A DNA stretch of 45,900 bases from Planctomycetota bacterium (GTDB lineage: Bacteria; Planctomycetota; Planctomycetia; Pirellulales; PLA5), in assembly GCA_003576845.1 (NCBI GenBank), contig QEVJ01000030.1, positions 1-45,900 of the forward strand, read 5' to 3'. Below are positions 1 to 7,525 of the stretch, piece by piece. Every line of letters begins with the position of its first letter. Within the stretch, counting starts at the first letter, position 1. Below the pieces are notes generated by a model, which made no database searches, had not been told where the DNA came from, and saw only the letters and a list, made by a program, of their open reading frames with translations. The position numbers were made by a program, and so were the translations under genes.

Positions 1-26
1 TCGGCGAAAGAATTCGCCTCCTACAG
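1..26. repeat. Half of a GTAGGAGGCGAAT-type inverted repeat, inside the AddB-like gene
   Basis: Positions 1-26 match the right arm of the intergenic elements at 3337-3410 and 23652-23726 with few mismatches. The copy is read in frame by the minus-strand gene as PVGGEFFR. The partner arm would lie left of the window. Confidence 0.7.
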
Positions 27-1704
27 GGTCGACGGGGTTCGCGTCCATGCCGAGCGCGCGGCCGAGTTTGTCGATCGCCGCGGCCCAGGCGGCGGGCGGG
101 GCACGGTCCGGCAGCTCGGCGAGCGCTGCGGCGACTGCCTCGACATAAGCGAGCGACTCCGCCGCCGCACGGACGCGCTCCGCCCGCCGCCGAGCCTGCG
201 ACCGCTCGTCGTCGGAATCGACGCCTTGCTCGGCATCTGCGCTTTCGGCGCTTTCCGCGGCGTCGCTTGTCTCGGCATGACGCGCCAACCGTCGCCAGCG
301 TTCGAGCAGCTTCGCCCGGCCGGAGGAAATCTGCATTGCCCGCACCACCCGCTCCGCGGCCGCTTGCACGGCGTCGATTCGGTCGGCAAATTCGGGCGGA
401 GCGACGTAGTTGTTGCCGAGCACCACCAGCACCGCGCGAAACGGCCAGTCTTCCGCGTCCAATTTCAAAAGAGCCAACAGCGCCTTGATCCGCGGCGACT
501 CGGCCAGCGGCGGACGGCGGTCGATCGCAAACGGAAGGCCGTACTCGCCGAACACTTCCTCCACGAGCGGCGCGACGCCGTCCGTCGAGCGGAACACGAC
601 AACGATGTCCTGCGGCCGAACCTTCGCACGCTGCGGCGCGTTGCGCGATGCCGCGCCCGCCTCATCACCGTCGAGGAGCAATTGCTTGATCCGCGCCGCG
701 ATCGTTTGGATCTCGCCGATTTGCTGCGCCGCCGCGAGAACCTCGATTCGCGGCTCGCCGGCGTCCTCTGCAAGAACCGCCGGCTTCTCGCGCGGGTCGC
801 CCAGCACGTGCCGCTCCAACCGGTCCATCGCCGGCCAGTCGCTCGCGGCACTGCGATCGAGCCATTCGACGCGCGTCCCGGACAGCCGGCGCGTTAGCTG
901 TTCGAGCGTGGCCAGCGGCTTGGCGAACAGGTCGCGGCGGCGTTCCACGTCGCGCTCCAGCGGCAGCGAAACGATCAACTCGTCCGCGTACGCCGCGAGG
1001 ATCTCGAGAATGTCGTGCTGCGTCGCCGTAAAATCCGCAAAGCCATCGACCACGACGAGCCGCAACCGCTCGAAAGGCCGTCGCTGACCGTCGCGAAGCA
1101 GCGTGCGGGCAGTCCAAAAACGGCCCTCCGCGTCGAACAGTTGCCGCCGCGTGAGCACCGCTTGATAGGCTTCGTAAAACTCGAGCAGGTCCTCGTCCTT
1201 GGACGTAATCCCGCGCGCGACGCACGCCCGGCGAAAGTCGTCGGGCCAGATTTCGTGCCGCTTGAGCTCGCTCAAAAAGCCCGCGAGCAGATCGACGAAG
1301 CCCGGCGTATCGGCGATGGCCCGGAAGTAGGTCAGCTTGCCCTTGGCGCTCAGGTCGCCCACCAGCCGGGCGATCAGTTGCCGCCGGGCCATGCCGTAGA
1401 GCGGGCGGACGAGGTCCGGCGCATGGTCCAGAATCGCCTGGGCAAACGCCTCGAACGTGTAGACGTTCGGCCCGAAACAGCCGGGCACGTCGGCCGACAG
1501 CAGGTTCTCGCGGACGTGGTTTACGGCCCGGGCGGTGGGTGCGATCCAGAGCGTTTCGCCGAAGCCTGTCGTGACCGAGCCGCTTTCGCCCGGCCGCGGG
1601 CCAAATACCACACCCTCCGCCAGAGCGGTGCGATACCGGGAAAGCAGATTCCCTGTCTTGCCTGATCGGGCGGGACCGGCGACAATCAACGTGTGACCAG
1701 CCAT
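1..1704 (-). CDS. AddB-like helicase/nuclease subunit, PD-(D/E)XK family (partial, 3' end beyond left edge)
   Basis: An open frame of 568 codons runs from the ATG at 1704 to the left edge with no stop, so the C-terminus is missing. The N-terminus, MAGHTLIVAGPARSGKTGNL, has a Walker A motif (GPARSGKT, about residues 10-17). It is followed by stretches typical of the inactivated helicase half of AddB/RexB-type recombination nucleases: 'LWIAPTARAVNHVREN', 'VYTFEAFAQAIL', 'RLVVVDGFADFTATQHDIL' and 'DIVVVFRSTDGVAPLVEEVF'. AddB proteins usually exceed 1000 residues and carry the nuclease domain at the C-terminus, which would lie outside the window. The family normally acts with an AddA helicase in double-strand-break end processing; no addA is visible here. 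The last visible codons are made from a repeat also found twice between genes (1-26), so the gene may be interrupted there. The family assignment is from motif pattern only. Confidence 0.8.
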   Translation of the reverse strand, partial: MAGHTLIVAGPARSGKTGNLLSRYRTALAEGVVFGPRPGESGSVTTGFGETLWIAPTARAVNHVRENLLSADVPGCFGPNVYTFEAFAQAILDHAPDLVRPLYGMARRQLIARLVGDLSAKGKLTYFRAIADTPGFVDLLAGFLSELKRHEIWPDDFRRACVARGITSKDEDLLEFYEAYQAVLTRRQLFDAEGRFWTARTLLRDGQRRPFERLRLVVVDGFADFTATQHDILEILAAYADELIVSLPLERDVERRRDLFAKPLATLEQLTRRLSGTRVEWLDRSAASDWPAMDRLERHVLGDPREKPAVLAEDAGEPRIEVLAAAQQIGEIQTIAARIKQLLLDGDEAGAASRNAPQRAKVRPQDIVVVFRSTDGVAPLVEEVFGEYGLPFAIDRRPPLAESPRIKALLALLKLDAEDWPFRAVLVVLGNNYVAPPEFADRIDAVQAAAERVVRAMQISSGRAKLLERWRRLARHAETSDAAESAESADAEQGVDSDDERSQARRRAERVRAAAESLAYVEAVAAALAELPDRAPPAAWAAAIDKLGRALGMDANPVDPVGGEFFRR

Positions 1705-1999
1705 TGCGTCGCCATGCGGCAAGCGGAAAGGTTTGTGCGGCAGGGCAATCGACGCGCGGCTGGCCGATAAACGGATGTGGAGAATAGAGGCATCGACAAC
1801 CCGGCCCCGCGCCGCGGACCTGCATGTTTGGACAGCATGAAGGCCGCTCGCGTCATTGTTGACGACCTACGGCCGGTGTCAAGCAAGGCGAAGGGCTCGG
1901 CAGCGCGCTCCCGCGAAACGGCTCGTCTTGATGCGACCGCGATGTCGGTCCTCTTTTCCTCCACGCTTGTGCGCAGGATTCGCGCCGCTTCGCGTTTGT

Positions 2000-2028
2000 T
2001 TGACACGGCAATTCACGAAATCTACATT
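2000..2028 (+). promoter_or_regulatory. Sigma70-type promoter for the DUF1559 gene
   Basis: A consensus -35 box TTGACA (2000-2005) and a -10 box TACATT (2023-2028) are separated by 17 bp. The predicted start near 2035 gives a 5' leader of about 45 nt before the ATG at 2079. This is the best promoter match seen in the window. The rest of the 1705-2078 gap shows nothing recognisable. Confidence 0.65.
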
Positions 2029-2078
2029 GGTAGTCGTTTTATTTCCCTTCATTCCTTTTTTCTGTTGGGAGGTGTGCG

Positions 2079-3218
2079 ATGTTTACGAAAGGTCGGCGCG
2101 GCGATCCGCGCCAAAGCAGGCGAGGCTTCACCCTCGTCGAACTGCTGGTGGTCATCACGATCATCGGCATGCTGATGGCGATGATGTTTCCCGCCCTCGG
2201 CGCCGTGTTGGACGTCGTTCGGATGAACGGCTGCGCCAACAACCTCAGTTCGATCGGCAAGGCGATTTCGACCACGCAGGCGACCTCGGGCGGCGCCTGG
2301 CCGGTCGTCTCGACGGAGAAGGTCACGGGCGCTCCGGCCGCATCGGCAACCGCCGCTATGCTCAAGCAGGAGCGCGAAGCGGCCCAGCGAACGACGCGCC
2401 CCGGCCAACGGCGAAAGGCCGAAAAGCCCAAGGCGACCGGCTATAGCTGGATCGTTACGCTGTTGTCCAGCCTCGATGAACAGAACACGTTCAATCGCAT
2501 CAACGTGAAGTCGCAACGGTTCTCGCTGAGCGCGTTCGATCCGGCGCTCACCGACGACGAGGGTAAGCACTTCTCGCAAATGACGATGAAGGTGTTGCAG
2601 TGTCCCGTGTCCGGCACCACGGGGTCGAATGCGCCGGAGTACAGGGACTTTGCACAAAGATTGGCCGACGATAATGCTCGGCAACTACCGGTTGCGGTCA
2701 CGAATTTCGTGGCTCTTTCGGCGACGCACCTGTCGCTCGTCATGGACGAGAACTCGCGCGGACCGAACGGCGTGATCTATTTCGCCAAGCGGGGCATCAC
2801 GAAGATTCCCGACGGCGAAACGAATACGATCGTGTTGACCGAAACCCGCGAGCCGAACTACTCCTCGTGGTTCGACGGCACGACCGCCTGGGTTGTGGCC
2901 CACGATCCCAACACGCAGGAGCCGCAACTCGTCGGCCGCAAGTACGAATGCTCGCGCGGTTGCCAGCACGCCCTGAACGTCGGTCCCGACATGTCGCCCG
3001 ACGAGCAGAACATCGTGTACTACCGCAAGAGTTGGGCGGGCCGCGAGCCGTGGTCTTACGGACCGAGCAGCCTCCACAACGGCGGTATGGTCAACCACAT
3101 GTTCGGCGACAAGCGCGTCGTGCCGATTCGGGCCATTGGCCCGACGCAAATCCCCGCCGAGATCTATTTGGCGCTAGTCAGCCGCGACGGCGGCGAGTCG
3201 GCGCGGTGGGAACAATAA
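2079..3218 (+). CDS. DUF1559 family pilin-like secreted protein
   Basis: 379 residues. The N-terminus has a prepilin cleavage/methylation motif: basic residues, then RRGFTLVELLVVITIIG with the conserved Glu at +5 after the Gly-Phe cleavage site, then a hydrophobic helix continuing as MLMAMMFPALGAVLD. This is the standard start of DUF1559 proteins, one of the largest paralogous families in planctomycetes. The C-terminus carries the family's terminal signature region (SLHNGGMVNHMFGDKRV), but the usual H-x9-DG reads H-x9-GD here. A type II/IV pilin-like export route is expected; the function of the family is unknown. GGGAGG lies about 7 nt before the ATG and a consensus promoter is at 2000-2028. 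The gene stands alone, followed by a palindrome at 3241-3265. Confidence 0.93.
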   Translation: MFTKGRRGDPRQSRRGFTLVELLVVITIIGMLMAMMFPALGAVLDVVRMNGCANNLSSIGKAISTTQATSGGAWPVVSTEKVTGAPAASATAAMLKQEREAAQRTTRPGQRRKAEKPKATGYSWIVTLLSSLDEQNTFNRINVKSQRFSLSAFDPALTDDEGKHFSQMTMKVLQCPVSGTTGSNAPEYRDFAQRLADDNARQLPVAVTNFVALSATHLSLVMDENSRGPNGVIYFAKRGITKIPDGETNTIVLTETREPNYSSWFDGTTAWVVAHDPNTQEPQLVGRKYECSRGCQHALNVGPDMSPDEQNIVYYRKSWAGREPWSYGPSSLHNGGMVNHMFGDKRVVPIRAIGPTQIPAEIYLALVSRDGGESARWEQ

Positions 3219-3238
3219 TCGCTTGACGCTATTCTGCT

Positions 3239-3266
3239 GGTAGGACGGACTTGAAGTCCGTCCTAC
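3239..3266. repeat. Short palindrome, TAGGACGGACTT family
   Basis: Twelve-base arms TAGGACGGACTT and AAGTCCGTCCTA flank a single G (3241-3265). It lies 22 bp after the DUF1559 stop and could act as a terminator hairpin, but no T run follows on either side. A degenerate copy occurs inside a gene at 15097-15123, so it is a dispersed repeat rather than only a local terminator. Confidence 0.75.
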
Positions 3267-3336
3267 GGCAGGTTGTCGTTCGTTCGGCTGCCGCGGCGCC
3301 CATTGGCGTCGCGGCGGCCGTTTTCATATAGTTGGC

Positions 3337-3410
3337 GCTGTAGGAGGCGAATCCCTTCGCCGACCGCAGCGGCAGCCATTCCGTTGGCGAAGGGATTCGC
3401 CTCTCACAGC
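3337..3410. repeat. Inverted-arm repeat, GTAGGAGGCGAATCC family
   Basis: The left arm, 3337-3364, is the reverse complement of the right arm, 3385-3410, apart from a few mismatches, with a 20-bp centre. The same element recurs at 23652-23726 and as a half copy at 1-26. It ends 16 bp before the rhodanese start codon, so any leader of that gene crosses it. Confidence 0.8.
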
Positions 3411-3426
3411 TCGCGAGCAAACTTGC

Positions 3427-3765
3427 ATGTCCGCCGCCTTGCCGCTGGAAATCGACTGCCGCTCCGTGAAAGCCCAGCTCGATGCGGGCGCGGACTTCGT
3501 GCTTCTCGACTGCCGCGAGCAGGACGAGCACGCCCTTGTGCGGATCGAAGAGGCCACGCTCCTGCCAATGAGCCAGATTGCCCAACGCGCCGCCGAACTC
3601 GAAGCCCATCGCGGCAAGCACGTCGTCGTCCACTGCCACCACGGCGGCCGCAGCCTCCGCGTCGTCCAATGGCTCCGCCAGCAAGGCTTCGACAAGGCCC
3701 AAAGCATGGCCGGCGGAATCGACCAATGGGCGGCAGAGATCGAGCCGGGAATGGCCAGGTATTAG
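3427..3765 (+). CDS. Single-domain rhodanese-like sulfurtransferase
   Basis: 112 residues, the usual length for a stand-alone rhodanese domain. Family features are visible in order: 'DFVLLDCREQDEH' early, then the active-site loop VVHCHHGGRS with the catalytic Cys, and C-terminal 'LRQQGFDKAQSMAGGIDQWAAEI', matching the conserved 'L...GF..v..L.GG...W' end. There is no signal peptide, so it is predicted cytoplasmic. Such proteins move sulfane sulfur as a persulfide on the Cys. The loop sequence CHHGGRS resembles GlpE/MoeB-type rhodaneses, but the true donor and acceptor cannot be told. It is flanked by repeats on both sides and has no obvious partner gene; a cysteine desulfurase is far away at 26562-27731. 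Confidence 0.9.
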   Translation: MSAALPLEIDCRSVKAQLDAGADFVLLDCREQDEHALVRIEEATLLPMSQIAQRAAELEAHRGKHVVVHCHHGGRSLRVVQWLRQQGFDKAQSMAGGIDQWAAEIEPGMARY

Positions 3766-3774
3766 CCGGGGGTC

Positions 3775-3913
3775 GGGATTCGGGATTCAGGATTCGGGGA
3801 AGAATCGGGGGTCAGGATTCGGGATTCGGCATTCAGGGAAATACACGACCGGCCGGGAGCGGCGCAGCCGCTCGCTCCCCGAATCCCGAATCCCGAATCC
3901 TGACCCCCGACCA
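3775..3913. repeat. Inverted pair of 7-bp degenerate tandem arrays (GGGATTC type)
   Basis: The left arm, 3775-3837, is nine contiguous 7-mers such as GGGATTC, AGGATTC and ATTCGGG. The right arm, 3879-3913, is five contiguous 7-mers starting with three copies of CCGAATC and continuing CTGACCC. The arms are roughly inverted complements around a 41-bp centre. It lies just after the rhodanese stop. With the promoter at 4018-4047 it accounts for the 310-bp gap before the next gene. Confidence 0.85.
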
Positions 3914-4017
3914 TGGCGCAAGCTGTTTCCCAGAAAAGATTTGTGTTTTTTGACGCCCGCCAGGGCTAGGCAACCGCCCTGCAATGTGCAAGGAATATGG
4001 CATCTTTACCTAGTCGT

Positions 4018-4047
4018 TTGCAACGCATGTAAACTACCTGGTCTACT
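4018..4047 (+). promoter_or_regulatory. Possible promoter for the Cys-rich protein gene
   Basis: TTGCAA (4018-4023) and TCTACT (4042-4047) are spaced by 18 bp, about 29 bp before the ATG at 4076. The -10 box is a weak match. Confidence 0.35.
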
Positions 4048-4075
4048 TGATCGTTAAACTTGAGGAGACGATGCC

Positions 4076-4549
4076 ATGTTGAATCGCCGTGTGTTCGCCA
4101 TTGCCCTGGCCGTGTGTGCCTTGGGCGTGCTGACCTCGACCGCCGAAGCCCGCCGCCTGCGTCAAGACCCGCCGGCCGCTCCGACCCCGCCCGCCTCGCC
4201 GTCCGATGCCGCGCCCGCCCCTGCAGCGCCCGTCTACGCTTCCGGCTGCTGCGCCGATGCGAAGCCCTGCTGCGATCCGTGCATCAAGTATCGCCATCGC
4301 CGCAACCGCTGCTTCAAGTGCTGCGAGTGCGGCACGACCTCGGCCACGCTCCGCGTCAAGGATGCGTGCTGCTGCTGCTACATCGACGTGCCGGTCTGCA
4401 TGCCCTGCTGCGTCAAGGGCGAGCCGTGCGTGAGCACCCGCTGCGGCCTCTTCGGCCGGACGATCGTCGAATACTCGTGGGACTGCGGCTATCGCATTGA
4501 AGTCGCCATGACCAAGCACGGCGACGCGATCGTCACGTACTTCGGTTAA
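4076..4549 (+). CDS. Small secreted cysteine-rich protein of unknown function
   Basis: 157 residues. A clear signal peptide (MLNRRVFAIALAVCALGVLT, cut near TAEA) is followed by a Pro/Ala-rich linker to about residue 55. A compact Cys-rich region of about 90 residues follows, with 19 Cys in clusters (GCC, KPCC, DPC, KCCEC, ACCCC, MPCC). The last stretch (IVEYSWDCGYRIEVAMTKHGDAIVTYFG) is ordinary. The Cys spacing does not match haem (CxxCH), a zinc ribbon or a 4Fe-4S ferredoxin that I recognise. Many disulfides in the periplasm or outside the cell, or metal binding, are both plausible. TTGAGGAGACG directly before the ATG gives a strong ribosome site, and a terminator at 4583-4618 marks a single-gene unit. 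I do not recognise the family. Confidence 0.88.
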   Translation: MLNRRVFAIALAVCALGVLTSTAEARRLRQDPPAAPTPPASPSDAAPAPAAPVYASGCCADAKPCCDPCIKYRHRRNRCFKCCECGTTSATLRVKDACCCCYIDVPVCMPCCVKGEPCVSTRCGLFGRTIVEYSWDCGYRIEVAMTKHGDAIVTYFG

Positions 4550-4582
4550 TCGCGGTCGCTCAAGCGCAACGAAAGATCGAGC

Positions 4583-4629
4583 ATCGGCCCGGCGAGCCAA
4601 ACGGTTCGCCGGGCCGATTGCGTTTTCGG
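4583..4629 (+). terminator. Rho-independent terminator after the Cys-rich protein gene
   Basis: A perfect 13-bp GC-rich stem (4583-4595 with 4606-4618) and a 10-nt loop are followed by TGCGTTTTCGGG. The stem is very stable; the T tract is short. Confidence 0.7.
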
Positions 4630-4630
4630 G

Positions 4631-4717
4631 TGCCACTGCTGGCTCGTCCAGCAGTGAGAATTGCCGATGGACGCTGATGATTCGCGAATCGCACTTTCGT
4701 ACGAGCCAGCAGTGGCA
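4631..4717. repeat. Small element with 16-bp terminal inverted repeats, CCACTGCTGGCTCG type
   Basis: 4631-4646 is the exact reverse complement of 4702-4717. Inside, CACTGCTGG and CCAGCAGTG (4634-4656) form a further hairpin. It sits between the terminator and the end of the cytochrome gene, whose coding sequence holds related palindromes at 6640-6741. Confidence 0.75.
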
Positions 4718-4736
4718 AATCCTCAGCCCGAGTTTC

Positions 4737-7289
4737 TCAGCGTTGACGCTGCCCTAGACTCTCGAGCAGCGCCCGCGCGTCGCGATGCCGCGGGTCGATG
4801 GCCAGTGCCCGCTCCGCCGCGCCGCGGGCGTCGCGCGATCGGCCGTGCTTGGCGTAGATCGTCGCGAGCGCGAACGGAATATCCGCCCGCCGCGGGTCGA
4901 GCTTCTCCGCTTTGACGAGCGCGGCCACGCCTTCCGCCGCCTTGCCCGATTGGTCGAGCGCCAGCCCCAGGTTGTACCACGCCCGGCTGTGATTCGCGTC
5001 GACGGCGACGGCCTTTTCGAGCGACGCGATGGTGTGCTCGACCTCGCTCAACTCGGCCCACGCGAGTCCCAGCTTGTACCAATACTCGCCGTCGCGCGGC
5101 GCAATGCGGACCGCTTGCTGCATCTGCCGCACGGCGTCCGCCGGCCGCTGCTGCTGTGAATAGCCGACCGCCAGGGCGTCGCGGATCGGCGCGCTGTTGG
5201 GATCCCACCGCACCGCCCGCTCGAACCAACCCACCGCACCGTCGACGTCGCTGCGTGCGAGTTGCCACATGCCGCGCTGCATCGCGCCGCCGGGCTGATC
5301 GTGGTTGTGCCGCAGATAGGCGAGCGCGTCTTTCCCGGCCGCCGAGTTTTCGTCGACCGTCGCTCGCAGCGCCCACGCCGCCGCCACGCGCACGCTGAGC
5401 ACCGGGTCGTCGAGCAATTTCGCCAGCGCCGCGGTCGCCGCCGGATGCCGCACGTCGACGAGCGGCTCGATCGCCCCGGCCGCCTTCTCGCGGACGAGCG
5501 GAAATCCGTGCCCGGTCGCGTCGACGAGCGCCCGCTGCACGTCGTCGCGTTCGAGCAATTCGCCCTGTCGCAGCAGCGTCGCCGCCGATGCTTGCCAGAA
5601 CGCGTTGTCCGCGTCGCCGAGCATTGTCAACAGCGGCTCGCGGGCTTGCTCCGCATCTCCCGACCGCGCCGCGGCGATGATTCGTGCCCGCCGCCGCGAA
5701 GGCCGGTTCATCCGCTCGCCGTACCACTTCTCGACCGCCGCGAGCGACCAATCGGCGTCCTTGTCCGCGTGACAGCGGTTGCAGGCGTTCGGAATGCCGT
5801 GCCGCTTCGTCAAAAAGGGGTCGGGAGTCGTAAATCCGTGGTCGTGCCGCCAGTGCCTCTGCATGTAGACCGTCTGCGGCATGTGGCAATTCACGCACTG
5901 CGAGCCGGTGCTGTCGGCCTTATGAAACGTGTGCGCCGCCGGGTCGATCCGCGGCGACTTCGGAAACGAACCGTTGTGACATCTCATGCACAGGTCGTTG
6001 CCCTCAGCGAGCGGCCGCGCCTGGTGCGGATCGTGACAATGCAAACACGTCACGCCCGAGGCATACATGCGGCTCGACAAGAACGAAGTGAACTCGTAAT
6101 CCTCCTCGCGCACCTGGCCGTCGGCGAAAAAGATTTCCGAAAGGTCCGGCACGACGAGCGAATAGTGATCGAAGAACGACTCGCCCGGCACGAAGTCGCC
6201 GGTCAACTCGCCGCGCCGGGCATGACACGAGCCGCAGATCGCGAGCCACTCGGTAGACGTGAACTTGCGAAGTGTGGGATCGGGGCCGGGGCTCGGGGCG
6301 CGGGGTTCGGGACGCGGGGAATTCTGCGCACCGCGATTCGCCTGCTGCCAATCGACGTGGTCCTTCATCGGTCCGTGGCACGCCTCGCAACTCACCGTCG
6401 CTTCGGCCATCGTCGTGGCGTAAGTGTCGCTCGCCGCGTCGTAATTCTTCTTCACCCGCGTGTTGTGACACGAAGCGCACTGGCTGTTCCAGTTCATTCC
6501 CCGCCCGGTCCAATGCCCCCACTCGCCCGGCTTGCGGTCCTCGTCGCCATACACATTGAACCACTCGTGCTTCGCCGGGTCGTAGCAAAGCTCCAGCACC
6601 TGCTGCCGGCCAATCGCCCGATGCAGTTCATCGTCGGGCGCCACTGCCTCAGCCAGTGTTGCGTCCGAATCGGCCTCGGGTGCCACTGGCTCAGCCAGTG
6701 TTGCGTCCGAACTCGCGTGGGGTGCCACTGGCTCAGCCAGTGCAGACCCGTCGCCGCGCCCCGCGCCCCGCACCCCGCGTCCCGCTCCCTCCGCATCGAC
6801 AATAAACTGCCGCAGCGGCTTCTCGCCAATCACCCGCCTTGCCACTCGCGGCGCAACTTGACCTTCCAGCCCCAAAGTCTCGACAACGTATTCCCCCGCG
6901 TCCCGCGCCCCGCGTCCCGCGCCCCGCTTCCGCACCACACTCGTCTGCGAACCATGCTCCACGGTCCGGCTCGGCTCGAAAGCAACGTCATCGCGCGCCG
7001 GATCGACCAACCGCTCCGCCAGCCCATGATGCGAATGCCGCCAAGGCTCGAACTGCTCGGCATGGCAAGCGCGGCACGACTTCGACCCGGCATAGCCAGC
7101 AAACTCAGCCCGCGCCGACGCCGCCGTTTCCGTGGCCGCAACGTTCGCCCCGTCCGCGTCGAAGTTCTCGCCCGATTCGCCGCGATCCAACCCACGGAGC
7201 CCGCCGGCAGCCCACCACACCAGCAACCCCAGCCCGACGCATCCGCCCAGAGCCAGCCACGCAACGTAAGCCCGCTTCACACCAGCCAC
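4737..7289 (-). CDS. Membrane-anchored octahaem c-type cytochrome with HEAT and TPR domains
   Basis: 850 residues. It starts with a GTG and an N-terminal membrane segment (WLALGGCVGLGLLVWWAAGG). Eight CxxCH haem sites follow in order: SCRACH (about residue 72), QCASCH, SCEACH, ICGSCH, CLHCH, CMRCH, CVNCH and CNRCH. HEAT-like helical repeats come next ('PLLTMLGDADNAFWQASAAT', 'LLDDPVLSVRVAAAWALRA'), then four or more TPRs to the C-terminus. The layout matches planctomycete cytochrome c554-like/TPR proteins, expected in the periplasm as an electron carrier or oxidoreductase. The enzymatic role is unknown. Three stretches (about residues 120-133, 167-217 and 322-339) are encoded by dispersed DNA repeats and look like extra loops. 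No haem-assembly genes are nearby. Confidence 0.92.
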   Translation of the reverse strand: MAGVKRAYVAWLALGGCVGLGLLVWWAAGGLRGLDRGESGENFDADGANVAATETAASARAEFAGYAGSKSCRACHAEQFEPWRHSHHGLAERLVDPARDDVAFEPSRTVEHGSQTSVVRKRGAGRGARDAGEYVVETLGLEGQVAPRVARRVIGEKPLRQFIVDAEGAGRGVRGAGRGDGSALAEPVAPHASSDATLAEPVAPEADSDATLAEAVAPDDELHRAIGRQQVLELCYDPAKHEWFNVYGDEDRKPGEWGHWTGRGMNWNSQCASCHNTRVKKNYDAASDTYATTMAEATVSCEACHGPMKDHVDWQQANRGAQNSPRPEPRAPSPGPDPTLRKFTSTEWLAICGSCHARRGELTGDFVPGESFFDHYSLVVPDLSEIFFADGQVREEDYEFTSFLSSRMYASGVTCLHCHDPHQARPLAEGNDLCMRCHNGSFPKSPRIDPAAHTFHKADSTGSQCVNCHMPQTVYMQRHWRHDHGFTTPDPFLTKRHGIPNACNRCHADKDADWSLAAVEKWYGERMNRPSRRRARIIAAARSGDAEQAREPLLTMLGDADNAFWQASAATLLRQGELLERDDVQRALVDATGHGFPLVREKAAGAIEPLVDVRHPAATAALAKLLDDPVLSVRVAAAWALRATVDENSAAGKDALAYLRHNHDQPGGAMQRGMWQLARSDVDGAVGWFERAVRWDPNSAPIRDALAVGYSQQQRPADAVRQMQQAVRIAPRDGEYWYKLGLAWAELSEVEHTIASLEKAVAVDANHSRAWYNLGLALDQSGKAAEGVAALVKAEKLDPRRADIPFALATIYAKHGRSRDARGAAERALAIDPRHRDARALLESLGQRQR
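6275..6323. repeat. Seven degenerate 7-bp units inside the cytochrome gene
   Basis: Contiguous 7-mers of GGGCTCG, GGGCGCG and GGGTTCG type, in register from 6275 to 6323. They encode an Arg/Pro-rich loop (PRPEPRAPSPGPDP) between the third and fourth haem sites. Confidence 0.8.
6640..6788. repeat. Three 42-bp tandem units with palindromes, then five 7-bp units, inside the cytochrome gene
   Basis: GCCACTG starts units at 6640, 6682 and 6724. Each contains a palindrome close to CACTGGCTCAGCCAGTG, and the first two also share GTTGCGTCCGAA. The 42-bp period is 14 codons, giving the protein repeat SDATLAEPVAPEA. From 6754 to 6788 come five contiguous 7-mers (CCGCGCC, CCGCACC, CCGCTCC types). Confidence 0.85.
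6896..6930. repeat. Five degenerate 7-bp units inside the cytochrome gene
   Basis: CCGCGTC and CCGCGCC alternate twice, ending in CCGCTTC, all in register. They encode the loop KRGAGRGARDAGE near residues 119-131. Confidence 0.8.
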
Positions 7290-7414
7290 GCGGCACCCGG
7301 AAGTAAGTCAACGCCCGAAACCGACTCGCAGCAACCGAGTCGCCCACTGTGAAAGCCATTATCATCGGGCGCCACGGACGCATCTAGAGAGCGAACGTCC
7401 CTCTCGCGCACTCT

Positions 7415-7481
7415 TATCCGTGCCCATCCGTGCAATCCGTGGTTCGCCTCAGACCACGGATTGCACGGATGGGCACGGATA
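7415..7481. repeat. Perfect 29-bp inverted repeat built of ATCCGTGNN units
   Basis: The arm at 7415-7443 is the exact reverse complement of 7453-7481, with a 9-nt loop. Each arm contains three ATCCGTG units at 9-10 bp spacing. It ends 44 bp before the GxxExxY gene, and a related element follows that gene at 7913-7972. Confidence 0.9.
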
Positions 7482-7525
7482 GGGAACATGGTAGTCGAAT
7501 GTCACGTTAGCTGGGAGAAGAATGA

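Noticed and set aside
665-1825. A 386-codon minus-strand open frame
   Set aside because: It is a different frame of the AddB-like gene, which has the Walker A motif and helicase-like blocks; the competing frame is Arg-rich.
3775-3913. CRISPR array
   Set aside because: The repeats are contiguous 7-mers without spacers, the arms face each other, and there are no cas genes.
5262-7352. A 696-codon open frame on the plus strand
   Set aside because: It is antisense to the cytochrome gene, whose CxxCH, HEAT and TPR features are unmistakable. The plus-strand product is Arg/His/Pro-rich with no family features, as expected from the high-GC complement.
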